The notes: generated by a model from the sequence alone, not told the origin. Counted from the first letter of the stretch, positions 42,121 through 53,052 are shown. The stretch: 64,000 nt of DNA from Doryteuthis pealeii (GCA_023376005.1 CM042160.1:79546830-79610829), one strand, 5' to 3'. Translations and numbers: made by a program.

Positions 42121-42376
42121 ATGAATATGATATAAATATTTTCACTTTAACAGCATTGTGTGTTTTCATATCCTTATATATATAATATATAAAAAAAAAA
42201 TGGACTCTCTTGTCGATTTTCGACGCATGAGTGTTCATCCAGTGAACAACCAACACAGTGATTTGTTTATAGTGGTGAAGGCTTGTGTAGGACCATTCCA
42301 CACTTTTTGACACAGTTGATAGGAAAGAATTGATGCATCAAGGAATGCCACGAACCCAATCAACGACTGACCTCAG

Positions 42377-42602
42377 GAATTTTGAATTCAGAGTTATCCC
42401 TCTCCTAAACTGGTTACCTACCCAAGGTTAAAGAGCCCAGTCTGCCCTACTATTTAATCCATAGCTGGAGGGAGAATATATGGATTCATACCTTTCCCAA
42501 GGGTATTAGCGCTATGTGAAATGCCAACAGCTTCGTCTAGGAATTGAACCCGAACCGATGAGTCCATTTTCCACGACTCTAACCACTAGCCCACGCACCT
42601 CC
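42377..42602 (-). mobile_element. SINE family B
   Basis: TTGAATTCAGAGTTATCCC, CCTAAACTGGTTACC, CCAAGGTTAAAGAGCCCAG, CTGGAGGGAGAATA, ATACCTTTCCCAAGGGTATT, GGAATTGAACCCGAACC (B box, inverted) and CTAACCACTAGCCCACGCAC (A box, inverted). It abuts the Helitron-like 3' end at 42612. Confidence 0.85.
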
Positions 42603-42611
42603 ATTATATAT

Positions 42612-43250
42612 ACTAGCAAATATATGCACCCTCCGGGTGCAAGTATTTAAGTTTTAATATTATAAAATATCATATTAAATTAGAAAAGCTAATGAAACTG
42701 AATAAGAATGCAGATAAAAAGATTTTGAACAGAGGGGGTATGATTGAAAAATAGAACAACTTTGAAACTAACTCTTCCATCATTTTCCGTTACTCCCGTC
42801 TTTCATTGATAAATTTTCCTAATTAAACTGTTTAGTTAAAATAGGAAGTAAAGAATAATATTACAGTTATTTCTTCTTGTTAAGGGATTTCTTTCAAGAT
42901 TTATTGAAGAGATTTTTGCTCATATTCAATAAGATAAAACCAAACAATTAGAAATCAATAATACTAAGCATATATTTATTAAAATCAAATTTTTAAGATC
43001 AATATGCAAATTAGCCTTCCCATTCACACTGTAAACTGCTATTTTGTTGTATATATAAATACAATTGCATGTTATCAGTATGTAGATATGGTCAACAGTG
43101 TAAGTAATGTGAAACAATTTTATTAATAATTGAGGTTTAAATAAAAATATAATCATGGAGAATATGATGTAAATAACTAAAGGAATTGTGACTTGTATAG
43201 TAATATAGTTTCGGTTACAGACAGACAAACCCACAATCTCCATTATAATA

Positions 43251-43253
<3 letters not shown>
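42612..43253 (-). mobile_element. Non-autonomous Helitron-like element, minus strand
   Basis: On the minus strand it starts TCTTATTATAATGGAGATTG and ends with hairpin TGCACCC-GGA-GGGTGCA, TATATTTG and CTAGT, the same ends as at 15202-15842. The interior is collinear with that copy (AAATACTTGCACCCGG, CCCCCTCTGTTCAAAATC, GGGAGTAACGGAAAATGATG, GTTTGGTTTTATCTTATTG). No ORF for Rep/helicase. Flanked by (AT)n on the 5' side. Confidence 0.78.

Positions 43254-43309
<56 letters not shown>
43254..43309. repeat. (AT)n(AC)n microsatellite
   Basis: AT units followed by ACACACAC. Confidence 0.95.
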
Positions 43310-43872
43310 TTTTATGTATTTATTCATTCAAATGATCCTAATTCATCAACTTAATCCCAATGAAATTGATAACTTGTTTTCAGAAAAACGTTTTTTTTTT
43401 TTTTCTCTTTCCATTTGATGAACAGAACTCTTAATAAGCCAGTCTGCATTCGTCATCTAGAAAAGACGTAGCAGCCTTACTGATGTGAGGGGGGGGGAAA
43501 CAACTCATTATTTCCTCATAACAACAAGAAAAAAAATGATCAATGTTTTTGCAGATTTTTTTTTTTTTTATTATTTTGTGACAAGTTTTTCTTTCATTTG
43601 AAAAGGAAATCAAAAGATAATTATTTTCTTGTAAGAGTTTTTTTGTTTTTTTTTTTTCAATTGTTTTAATATCATTAATATTTTGGATTGAATGTATTCT
43701 TTCAAAATGTCATTAACAAAAGACAAAAATAAGAGAAAAAAAAATCTGAAAAATGTAATAAAATGAGAAAATTCATCAGGGAATGTTTCTTACATTAAAT
43801 TACCACTTGATTATAAAAAAACATTCAGATTATTTGGAGCACTTAAAAGACTTTTAGCCACTTATCAGGGAT

Positions 43873-44160
43873 TGTATTTACCCAACACTTTTGTGTGAGT
43901 AGGATGAGACACAAGGTCAATTTAAAAGAGGGTTTTAACAGGTTTTAATTAAGAGTTTTTCTTCTCCTAGACTGGTTGCCATAACAAGTACAAAGGAGTC
44001 AGTCTGCTCTATTATTTACCCATAGGTCGAGGGAAAATAGTTAGATACATATATTTCCCAAGGGTATTAGCATTATGTGAAATGCAAACACTTGACCGGG
44101 ATTAGAGCTGAGGTCATTGTCCATTTTTTACAATGATAACCATTACCCCATGAGCTCCAC
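43873..44160 (-). mobile_element. SINE family B, full length, diverged
   Basis: TGTATTTACCCAACACTTTT, GTGAGTAGGATGAGACACAA, TTTTAACAGG, CTCCTAGACTGGTTGCC, TTTACCCATAGGTCGAGGG, TTTCCCAAGGGTATTAGC, ACCATTACCCCATGAGC. Many substitutions indicate an older insertion. Confidence 0.8.
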
Positions 44161-44284
44161 ATGTTACCTTCTTTGTCCCATGATACATTTTAAAATGTGA
44201 CTGATTTTTGTTACTTATAATTCTAATATTCTCTGCTTTAAAGTGATATCTGCCTTGTCAGTGGAACCTAAAATATTCTGACTG

Positions 44285-44645
44285 TATCTCTTGCATATTG
44301 GTAAGATCACCCCCCCCCCAAAAAAAGGGGTATCCTGGGTATGATACAAAACTGCACCTGATTGGGAGACTCCTTCAGTTCTGGAGGAGTATGGAGTACC
44401 CCTTCATTGCCATTACTCCAAGGACAACTGACCTAAAATGGTAGTACCTGTTAGGGTACCATTTATGGGTCACAAATCTGTTTAAAGATCATTCATAGTC
44501 AATAGACCATGTACATCCACCCCCAAAAAATTAAAAACAAATCCTTTTAAGAAACAAGTATGTAAAAAAATGTAAATACAAATGTACAATGAATGTGGTT
44601 TTCTCACCTCTAGGCATGAAATAACCCTTACTAGGTTGACATGCA
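44285..44645 (-). repeat. Dispersed repeat family E
   Basis: Inverse of the copy at 50025: TATCCTGGGTATGATACAAA, ACTGCACCTGATTGGGAGAC, TCCTTCAGTTCTGGAGGAG, AGTACCCCTTCATTGCCATT, GTAGTACCTGTTAGGGTACC, CATGAAATAACCC and GGTTGACATGCAATTAAGAT. Complete or nearly so. Confidence 0.75.
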
Positions 44646-44877
44646 ATTAAGATCTTTTAAAATTATATATGATATAAATAAAAACAAACAATATTCAGAG
44701 AAGTGTTGTATTGACAAGTCAATGAATAAATTATGTATTTGCCAAATACAAAAGGTCAACAGGTGCAAAATGAGACATTTTTATAAAATTCAGAAAAGAG
44801 CAAAAAAAAAAAAATCAACTTAAATCTAAGATGGCACATAATTTGTGTTAGAAAAAGACAATCCTAAATGAGATTCC

Positions 44878-45005
44878 CATCATTGGTGCTATGGGTATCA
44901 AGATAATCTCACAGATTGATGGCAGGTTCAATCCTTGCTGGATGCCCCACACTTGTAACCTTGTGTTACATCCTACTCATGACAATCAGGTTGGGTAAAT
45001 AACTA
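44878..45005 (+). mobile_element. SINE family C
   Basis: GTGCTATGGGTATCAAGATA (A-box region), GGCAGGTTCAATCCTTGCTG (B box), GATGCCCCACACTTGTAACC, TTGTGTTACATCCTACTCAT and GGTTGGGTAAATAACTA. Resembles the family C units at 14245-14495. Confidence 0.65.
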
Positions 45006-45214
45006 CCAAAAGGGAATCTTTCCTTTTTTTTTATGAAATATACACTAGAAAAAGGCTGTAGAATGAATCAGCCAAAATGCTGTAACATTTGCAACATAAA
45101 ATAGTTTAGCTGTATAAGCAAATTTTGGTCATAGTGACTCTTTCAAAAATATTTGTAAATGGGAATTTACATTAAGAAAACTTGAAAAAAATGTTTATCA
45201 TCTGGGAAGATCTT

Positions 45215-45661
45215 TAAGTTTTGATGGAATCAAATATATCAAATTAGTAAAACTAACGAAATTAAATAAGAATGCATATAAAAAGATTTCACTTATCCTA
45301 ATTGGTTTCTATATAAAATCATTCATAGAATTAATTTTAATACATTAGAAAATAAAAAATATTTAAGATCAATCACACTAAGTAATTATTTATTAAACCT
45401 GATCTTATTAAACCCAGTATGCAAATCAACCACACCATAGATTATTCTTAGAGATGCATTACAGGATTTTAAATGCATTAATAACATGGGAAAATCTAAC
45501 TCATTCAGAGAGACATCAGTAATAAATGAATTTATTCTATGTATTAATGATTTTGACTACAAATTAGATATTTGTTGATAAACTTATGCTATTCCTGAGG
45601 GTATTATGATGTAAGCAGTGATAATTTTAGTTACAGACACCGAATCTCCATTATAATAAGA
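45215..45661 (-). mobile_element. Helitron-like element, 3' truncated
   Basis: Minus strand begins TCTTATTATAATGGAGATTC, followed by a shorter interior that matches 42612-43253 near AAGAATGCATATAAAAAGAT and AACTAACGAAATTAAAT. The hairpin and CTRRT end are absent. Confidence 0.65.
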
Positions 45662-46310
45662 TGTAGATAAAAAAAAAAAGAAGAAAATTACTGACCAAGT
45701 TGAACTGACATTGTTTCTTATTTGGAAAAGTGCAAATTTATTTTATGTAACGAATACAGAGTGTTTGTTTCTTCCCATTTCATCTTTTGTAACACAGACA
45801 AAAATCTTATTTATATGTAGAGAGAGATATTACTGGCAGTATTTCGACCAACAAGCGGATTGTGTTTCTGTCACACTTGCAGATATAAACAATCAAAACG
45901 GCAGACAAGAATTAAAAGCGGCCTGACATCTGCCAAACCTGCGAGAGAATCAAAGACTAGGCTGCAAAACTTGGAATCTAAATTTGTCCAAAGTCAATGA
46001 ATCCGAACATCTTGTCTTCTTCTAAAATGTCTTGGCACTTGAACAAGAGGCAAACACATCTTTACAAGTTTACAAGTGTTGAAAATAAGTTATCAACTTG
46101 GTTGTAGTCGTGTGTAATAAAACGATGCAGAGACATAAATAAAACTCAATGGCAAAATCAAATGGAGATTTATTTTTAGACACAGGATAGAATCCATATT
46201 TGGAATTTTAAGATTACTTATTCATATCAGGCAATCTCTACTCAATACAACTTTACCACTTGTCAAACTATTTCTTCATTGTTTTTCCTTGCCTACCTTT
46301 TTATCTAGAA

Positions 46311-46311
46311 A

Positions 46312-46362
<51 letters not shown>
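46311..46362. repeat. (CA)n(TA)n microsatellite
   Basis: CA units then AT units, directly before a ribozyme remnant. Confidence 0.95.
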
Positions 46363-46364
<2 letters not shown>

Positions 46365-46394
46365 CAAAGGATATATTTATTTATAAATGGTAAT

Positions 46395-46445
46395 ATGCCA
46401 ATGTTAAGGTTTCAATCTTTTAATTAAAACATCTTCAGAACAATG
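46395..46445 (-). ncRNA. Decayed hammerhead-like motif
   Basis: Minus strand CTGAAGA (46430-46436), an imperfect helix II around TTTTAATTAAAA, then GAAACC. Helices I and III are not convincing. The surrounding TTATAAATGGTAATATGCCA and ACATTGTTCTGAAG layout resembles other PLE-type termini. Confidence 0.4.
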
Positions 46446-46616
46446 TAAGTGTGTGATGTTAAAACGATTCATCTGGAAAATTCATTTCAAATGAAAAAAA
46501 TGTATGGGGTTTGATAAGAAAAAAAAAATATTGTCATTTATAGATAAATGCATCCTCTAAATATTTGTCTTTCATATTTACATCACATATATATATATAT
46601 TATATATATATATTTT

Positions 46617-46875
46617 TTTTGCTTGAAGGCAATTACAATGCATGTATCGCATAAAATTCGATACACTTTTTTAGAAAATGAACTTGACAAGTGTAATCCC
46701 GGCAAAGGATCGCTCGGTGTGTAGAACATCATACAGACTGTTTCGACTTTATTAAGTCTCATCAGTGATGTATACTAACGACTTCCCTCCGACAGAAATC
46801 GAAACCGGGACCTCAGCAGGCATAGTCAAAGACCATATTGCCTCGGCCACAGCGAACAATCCCTGCGAAATTAAT
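46617..46875 (-). mobile_element. PLE-like terminus with intact ribozyme
   Basis: Contains GCTTGAAGGCAATTACAATG, similar to the outer ends of the PLE at 29239 (GAAGGCTGTCACAATGC). Next come GACAAGTGTAATCCC and the hammerhead, then GACTTCCCTCCGACAGAAAT and GGACCTCAGCAGGCATAGTC. Higher GC than its surroundings. An (AT)n tract lies to the left. Confidence 0.7.
46727..46770 (-). ncRNA. Type I hammerhead ribozyme, canonical
   Basis: Minus strand: helix I CATCA (46770-46766) pairs with TGATG (46731-46727). Core CTGATGA at 46765-46759. Helix II GACTT-AATA-AAGTC is perfect with the canonical G-C at 10.1-11.1, then GAAA. Helix III CAGTCTG, then TA; predicted cut between 46732 and 46731. With no extra nucleotide and a strong helix II, this is the most orthodox copy in the window. 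Confidence 0.9.
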
Positions 46876-47499
46876 ATGTATGTATGTATGATGGGTTACC
46901 AAGTCAGTTGGTATTAGGATGATTCTAAGTTGGACCTTTCTTCCAACAGCAGAATGTTAGAGTTGTTCAGGTCCAAGTTGAGAGCTCGATGTTCAATATT
47001 ATTCAACAAAGCAGTATAATTGGTAAAGAAAAAGCTTAAAAATCACTAATTTTGTGGTTATAGATCTATTTCTATCCACAGGTATCTGTGCATATATATT
47101 TCTAATCACAGGTATCAATGTGTGTGTATATATATATATATATGCACATACACACAGCTTACATGTTTTTTATTTCATCAAGCTTCTTCCTAATTGAATC
47201 ATTTTTCTACAGATCAATAATTGAGAGATTGATTTTTTTTTCAATGTGTATTGGGTTATTTTAAGAGGTTAGGGAATCCCAACCAATTTTTTTTTTTTTT
47301 CTGTAGTTGCTTCTTAAGAGAGATTTTTGCACACAATTCTAATGATAATCTTGTTTTACTCATAATGCCAAATATGAAATTTGAACTTTTCATAAAAGTT
47401 TTCGTAATGACTGAATTAAGGAATAATGTTCATTTCAACAAAAGATTTACAAATGTTTCATAATCTTTTAGTATTTCATCATACATTATATGAATCATA

Positions 47500-48090
47500 T
47501 TAGAAATGGAAATTAGGTGTGCCTATAACCTAAGCTAGGTCACTACTGACATCACGATTCCTGTAGTTATTTATATCTCATTTATGTATAAAGTTGCTTT
47601 AGATTAATAATACTATTGGTCTTATCTACAAACTAATAACATGCAATCTGTTTATAATTACAGTGTGAACAGGAAGGTTAATTTACATATTGATCTTAAA
47701 AATTTGATTTTGATGAATGGTTTTATCGATTTCTAATTGTTTTATTTAAATATATACAAGTAAAATTTCTGTTGATAAATCTAAAAAGAAATTCATTAAT
47801 AAAAATATTTTTTTCTTTACTGTCTAACTTAGTTAGATAAGGAGAGTTTAGCAATGAAAGTTGGGAGTGATAGGAAAAGTTAGTGTCCAAGTTATTCTAT
47901 TCTTTATTTAAACCCTTCGATTGCAAATAAGTTTGATATAGTAATTAATAATTTAAAATTCATATAGAAATAAAAATAAAATTGAAATAAGAATAAACTT
48001 TATTTGGATTCTTAGTTTTATTAGTTTTTCTAATTTAATATTTTATTACATTAAAACATGTTAATACTTGTGGCTGGAGGGTGAATATTT
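47500..48090 (+). mobile_element. Helitron-like element, decayed copy
   Basis: Collinear with 15202-15842: CTACAAACTAATAACATGCA, ACAGTGTGAACAGGAAGGTT, ATTTGATTTTGATGAATG, AAAGTTGGGAGTGATAGG, TACTTGTGGCTGGAGGGTGA. The 3' hairpin is degraded and no clear 5' TC end is seen. Confidence 0.6.
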
Positions 48091-48114
48091 TTGTTTGTCT
48101 TAAATAATCAACTA

Positions 48115-48134
48115 TTATTATTATTATTATTATC
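48115..48134. repeat. (ATT)n microsatellite
   Basis: Six to seven ATT units. Confidence 0.85.
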
Positions 48135-48536
48135 ACGAGAGTCTTAGATATGAACTGACTGACCTTTGAAGAAAAAGAAACTATAAAAAATATTTGTCTG
48201 AATTTGGGTGTAAATGATATATCCAATTCGAAATATTTATAACCCTGTAGTCTAGGAGTTTGAAAAAAGATTGTTTAAACTTTACCTTATTTTTATTTTG
48301 TAAATCGCACTTGCTTTGAGGAGGCAGTTTAGTTGTTGTAGATACTACAAGGAGTTACTTCTTTATCTAGAAAAGATTTAGAATTAAGTGTTCACATATT
48401 GGTTGCTTAACAGACTTCACCTTTTTGCTTTGTTTCTAGAAAACAGGTATGACCTTTGAAAGCCTCTTTTGTTAAACTTGGTATAACGTAGAAAGAAAAT
48501 ATATGGAGGTTTTCTTTTGAGGCTTACAAAAAATAA

Positions 48537-48632
48537 TCTTTTCTTTAATAATTTCTTTAATAATTTTTTTCTTTAATAATTTTTTTTCTTTAATAATTTC
48601 TTTAATAATTTTCTTTAATAATCTTTTAGAAG
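48537..48632. repeat. TTTCTTTAATAA tandem repeat
   Basis: Six or so units of TTTCTTTAATAAT with T-run length variation. A minus-strand Lys/Ile frame over it is an artefact. Confidence 0.85.
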
Positions 48633-49068
48633 AATTGAATTGAATTTTCTTTTGAAGGCTGAAGAGAACGTTCACTTAATGATAGGAAAAAGACAATTTT
48701 AGTATAAACAAAAAATTCAACTAACTTCTCTCATAAAATTAAATGGATTCATATCCTTTTTCTTTTTTTTTTTTGTTCTTCAACCCAAAAACAAGCAAAG
48801 ATTAACCAGATGTGCAAGTTGTTAATTTGTCAAGAAAACTTCTGTAAATGATTATAAATTAAATTGATGTTAAAGTTTCCAGAATTTTTAGAGAGAAAAT
48901 CCTATCCGCATCATCTTGTAAAGTTCCCATTATAAATATTTGGATTGTCTATGAATTGATGATCTGAGATTGCAAGAGCATAGGTTGACTGATATCCTTT
49001 CAAATTAACTAATGCTAAACAGAAGAAACAAACGCATAGCAAGAAAAGGAAAGGGAAAATGAAAAAAG

Positions 49069-49107
<39 letters not shown>

Positions 49108-49155
49108 AAAAAGAGAGAAATAGTCTAGACAAAAAAAAAAAAAAAAAAAAAAAAC
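49069..49155. repeat. Long A-runs
   Basis: Two A-runs of about 36 and 24 separated by AAAAGAGAGAAATAGTCTAGAC. Confidence 0.9.
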
Positions 49156-49655
49156 AAATCTCATCTCTCTCTAACGACCCTCCTTTTTTATTTTAAGGGA
49201 TGCTTTACTCCTCTGCAAGGGATATGTTCAGCATATTCTAAGCCCCAATCGACAGGGTTGTATTATGGATCAGATGTATTTGATAATAAAAAGAATTCTT
49301 GAACTGTATTCATTTGACATTTTCAAAGTTCAAGTAACCACCACCACCACCTCTGAAGAAGAAGAAAGATTTTTTTTTTTTTTTTTTTTCATCTGATGAA
49401 AATTTGAAAAGTTGTTGAGAAAAATAAATTTTAACCTGAAATTAAAATTAGTGACGACAATTAGTTCAACGTTTATTTCATAACATTTCAGTTTTGAGTT
49501 CAACAACAAAATTGGAAAAACAAAACAAAAATCTTTTGTTGCGCTAATCAAATAATTTTCTTTTTCTTAAGTTTCGCTTGCAGCAATTAATTGTAAACAA
49601 ACTTCTGGGATTTAAACACTTCACCTCTTGTCCCTCAGATACTTTATAGTTGAGC

Positions 49656-49658
<3 letters not shown>

Positions 49659-49686
<28 letters not shown>
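49659..49686. repeat. (CA)n microsatellite
   Basis: Fourteen CA units. Confidence 0.9.
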
Positions 49687-49688
<2 letters not shown>

Positions 49689-50024
49689 GCACATCAAAAG
49701 TTTTGCTTCAAGGTGCAGACACCTTTGTTGTATGAGATCTCATTGTTTCATTAAAGAAAATTTATGAATGGTCTTTATAGTAAGCCTTTTATTAGTAGTA
49801 TTAAGTTTATATTGTACATTAAAATAATGCTCAGTTCAAAACAGTTGTGTATGATAAAATAGAAGAACTTTAAATTTAATACTGAACTTCAGGATTCAAG
49901 GGCCACAAATAAAAGATATTTATTTATTTCTGTTTTATTTATTTGAAACACTTGGAATTCATTCAAATCTTTTGTATAACAGTCTGTATAATTTGAGAAT
50001 GCAAAGAATACAAAGTTCTCAAAA

Positions 50025-50440
50025 TGATTTATTGATTTTAATGGCATGTCAATGCATGTAGGATTATTTTATGCCTAGAGGTTAGAGAAACACAGACATT
50101 TTACATTTATATTCATATTTTTTGTGTAGTTTCTTAAGAGTTTTTTTTGTACATGGTTATGATATAAAGTAGTATCTAATATGGATAATTTGTAAACAGA
50201 TCTATTGGACCCTCTGATAGGACCCTAGCAGGTACTTCCACTATGAGTCAGAGTGGACCTGGGAGTAATGGCAATGAAGTAGTACTCCACACTCCTTAGA
50301 GCTCTAGAATTGGAGTCTCACCATGTGATACAATTTAGTGTTATACCCAGGACTATTCTTTTTGGGGGTCTTACCCCTCCGTCAGAGGAGTGGGTGTAGT
50401 CAGTATATTCTAAACCCCGCCAACAGGAGACTCGAGAATA
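50025..50440 (+). repeat. Dispersed repeat family E, complete-looking copy
   Basis: Order of blocks: GATTTATTGATTTTAATGGC, ATGTCAATGCATGTAGGATT, TTATGCCTAGAGGTTAG, TTTTTTGTGTAGTTTCTTAA, AACAGATCTATTGGACC, AGGTACTTCCACTATGAGTC, AGAGTGGACCTGGGAGTAAT, CTCTAGAATTGGAGTCTCAC, TTAGTGTTATACCCAGGAC, GGGGGTCTTACCCCTCC and AACCCCGCCAACAGG. The CCACTMTGAGTCAGAGTGG part is an imperfect hairpin. Non-coding, about 400 bp, no obvious termini. I do not recognise the class. Confidence 0.72.
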
Positions 50441-50774
50441 TTCTGAATAAACTCAATTGAAATTCAGAATTAAAATTTCAGCAACTTTTTACAAAAGTCA
50501 TTTAAGTTAATCTCTGTTCAAAATAATAAAACAAATTTACACATTGATTAAAATGCATTAAGTTATCTAAATCCTGAAAGATTTTAGATTCGATAACTTT
50601 TAAGAGATTTTATAAAACAGGTAAAAATCTTTCATTTTAATTTCAGTTTCTTTTCATTGAAATTCTTCAAATTGGCATTTTATATTAATTAATAAACAAC
50701 CAGAGAAATTCTTTATACAACACAAAGAAAGACTTGGAGTTTTTGAGGCAAAAAAAACAAGTTTATTTTACCAT

Positions 50775-50940
50775 GTATGGGAGAAATGTGAGGAGGTTAA
50801 TCCGACAGTATGTGGAGAAAGGTAGACAAACACGGGATGTTATGGAACATGGATGTTTATTGTAGGTGGTGATGTCGACGATGCAACGTTTTGGTCTGTT
50901 AGGCCTTCTTCAGGACTTGGATATAGTTCTTGCTTCAATG
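50775..50940 (-). mobile_element. PLE-like terminus with decayed ribozyme
   Basis: GAGGTTAATCCGACAGTATG end motif, GGTAGACAAACACGGGATGT and GGATGTTTATTGTAGGTGGT match the inverted element at 18454. The hammerhead segment follows. Confidence 0.68.
50874..50917 (-). ncRNA. Decayed hammerhead (G12 to A)
   Basis: Minus strand: GTC, core CTGAAGA, A, helix II GGCCT-AACA-GACC with one mismatch, then AAAA in place of GAAA after C, then CGTTGCATCG, TC and GAC. Helix I has only GTC/GAC. Confidence 0.5.
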
Positions 50941-51119
50941 ATGGACATTTTCAAAAATTTACCATGTATCCAATTGAGCTACAAGAATCGAGAAGTGGAC
51001 AGATCAAATCTGAACTGATAAACCTTATAACTCAAATGGTAAAGGAATCTATTACAGCAAGAAAGTCTCCCAGAGAAACTCGAGTCTTTATTTCAGATCT
51101 GGGCTAATTACTAATGTCT

Positions 51120-51475
51120 GTAGATCACTGACTGTATCCCTTGCAGAGGGGTAAGACCCCTCTCACAAAAAGGTACCCTGGGTTTAACACTTAACTGCAT
51201 CTGATGGTGAGGCTCCTATTCTGGAGAGTGTGGAGTACCCCTTCATTGCCATTACTTCAAGGTTCACAATAACCTAGAATGGTAGTACCTGTTAGGGTCC
51301 CGTCTATGGGTCAAATAGATCTATTTAAAGATTATTCCTATTCATTAGGACCATATGCAAAATTCTTAGACAACTACACAAAATGTAAATATAAACATAC
51401 AATGAATACAATTCTCTAACCCTTTGGCATAAAATAACCCTAAATTGTTTGACATGCTGTTAAAATCAATCAATA
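51120..51475 (-). repeat. Dispersed repeat family E
   Basis: Inverse orientation: GACTGTATCCCTTGCAGAGG, GGTAAGACCCCTCTC, TACCCTGGGTTTAACACTTA, CTGCATCTGATGGTGAGGC, GTGGAGTACCCCTTCATTGC, GTAGTACCTGTTAGGGTCCC, CAAATAGATCTATTTAAAG, CATAAAATAACCCTAAAT and GACATGCTGTTAAAATCAAT. Good match to the 50025 copy, which lies about 700 bp away as an inverted partner. Confidence 0.78.
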
Positions 51476-52235
51476 ATATCTGTAGAATGACATTATGAAT
51501 AGATGTAATAAAACAAAAAGAAAGCAACTGAAATTAAGAATACTAATTAATATCTGTCAATTATTTAAATAAAAGATCAATAGAAAGTTTTCTTTCTTCA
51601 AATGTAAAAAGCCTCGAGAATTAAAAGAATTAGGTTGTATATTTTATAGCCAAAATAGTCAGTTTTCATATTTTCCAAAAGTTGGTTTTCAACCACAAAT
51701 GAAAAAGATTTTTTAATCCAGGTTATCTTGGCATGTTGACCCTCCTCATTTGAAATATTAGTGTAACACAATTTTCCTCCCTCTATACCCCATACACATA
51801 TGTGTCATACCAAGGAAAGTTTTATAAATCTTCATGTTTCACTTCATTGGTTTTTTGGGAAAATTAAAAGTGAATACTAATTTTAGTTGAAATAGTTTAT
51901 TTACTAATCCGAGTTTGGTAAAAGGCCACAAATATGGAGCTCCAAGTGAAGATCAAACTGACAATTCAGTTATAGTTAGGACTGTTTAGTGTAATGGTTA
52001 TTGTCTATTGTTAATTCCTACAATAAATATCAGTGCAATATACAAATGAAAAAAAAAACAAGTCTCATAAATGTTTCTGAAAATATAAAATATATTTATT
52101 CAGTTATTTCCCATCAACTAAATTTGAAGATAAATATATTATTTATTAATATACTAATTGCTTTTAACATAAATATACTATTAATATATTTACCTTGAAT
52201 ATAAATGTTATAGATTAATATACAATTTATATATA

Positions 52236-52268
52236 ACTAGAAGTGGCTACCCAGCATCACCTGGGTAG
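52236..52268 (-). mobile_element. Helitron-type 3' terminus, different family
   Basis: Minus strand: CTACCCAG-GTGATG-CTGGGTAG hairpin (52268-52247), then CCACTT, then CTAGT (52240-52236). An 8-bp GC-rich hairpin 6 nt before CTRRT is typical of Helitron 3' ends. The hairpin sequence differs from the family at 15202. The upstream part of the element was not delimited. Confidence 0.6.
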
Positions 52269-52856
52269 AAGGTAGTCTCATAGATTCTTTATTGTTGAAT
52301 TGTATGTTGGATCCTTGCAGGATGCCCCATTAAAATCCCTACATAAAAGATTTTGCATTGATCCAGACAATCTGAATCTCCTATTCAGAATATTAAAAGA
52401 ATTCCATGCTGTTAACATTTAAATCTTATTCTTTAATTATCTTCACAAATATGAATCAAATCTTCATTATTTTTGCTCAAAAAGCAAGATCTAGTGATAG
52501 TGAATGTGTATATATATATGCCCTTTTTCATTAATTGTTTTATATTCATAGTTTCCTACAGACATACATACACACAAACCTTTATATATGTATAGATTAT
52601 GCACATAATTAAAACCAACAAAACAACTTTGACATATTAGAACAATTCAGAGTTTTGTAATCAGCAAAGATGATTTAGTTTTGTAGAACATCAGTTATTT
52701 GAATTGCAGACAAAATTTTTCTTTTTCTTTTTTTGTTGCTTGGTAGAATCTTCTGTCAAATTGTTTCTTGTATTCTAAATCTGACACTCTTCAACCACAA
52801 AAGATATTTTCTGTGAGACTTTATTCTTTTTCTTGTGCACAACACAAATATGCACG

Positions 52857-52908
<52 letters not shown>

Positions 52909-52909
52909 G
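52857..52909. repeat. (AT)n(AC)n microsatellite
   Basis: AT units then ACACACAC. Confidence 0.95.
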
Positions 52910-53046
52910 CTCTCATGCACAGAAACAATTCTTACGTTATATATGCTTTTACAATCATTAATACACACAATATATAATCTCTTACACAATGTACATGCCG
53001 AGTATACTTTCTCTATGCATAATCTTTTACATACACATAACTACTG

Positions 53047-53052
<6 letters not shown>

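Larger units (their letters stand above)
41795..42180. mobile_element. Inverted pair of PLE-like termini
   Basis: Arms of about 41835-41985 and 42030-42178 share GGATATGAAAACACACAATG, AGTGAAAAGATTTTATATCA, TTACTCCGGACTCATCGAGA and GAGGAGCTGAAAAT, inverted. The left edge has GGAAATGAATCCGACGGTAT, the end motif also present at 20992 and 36418. Confidence 0.78.
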
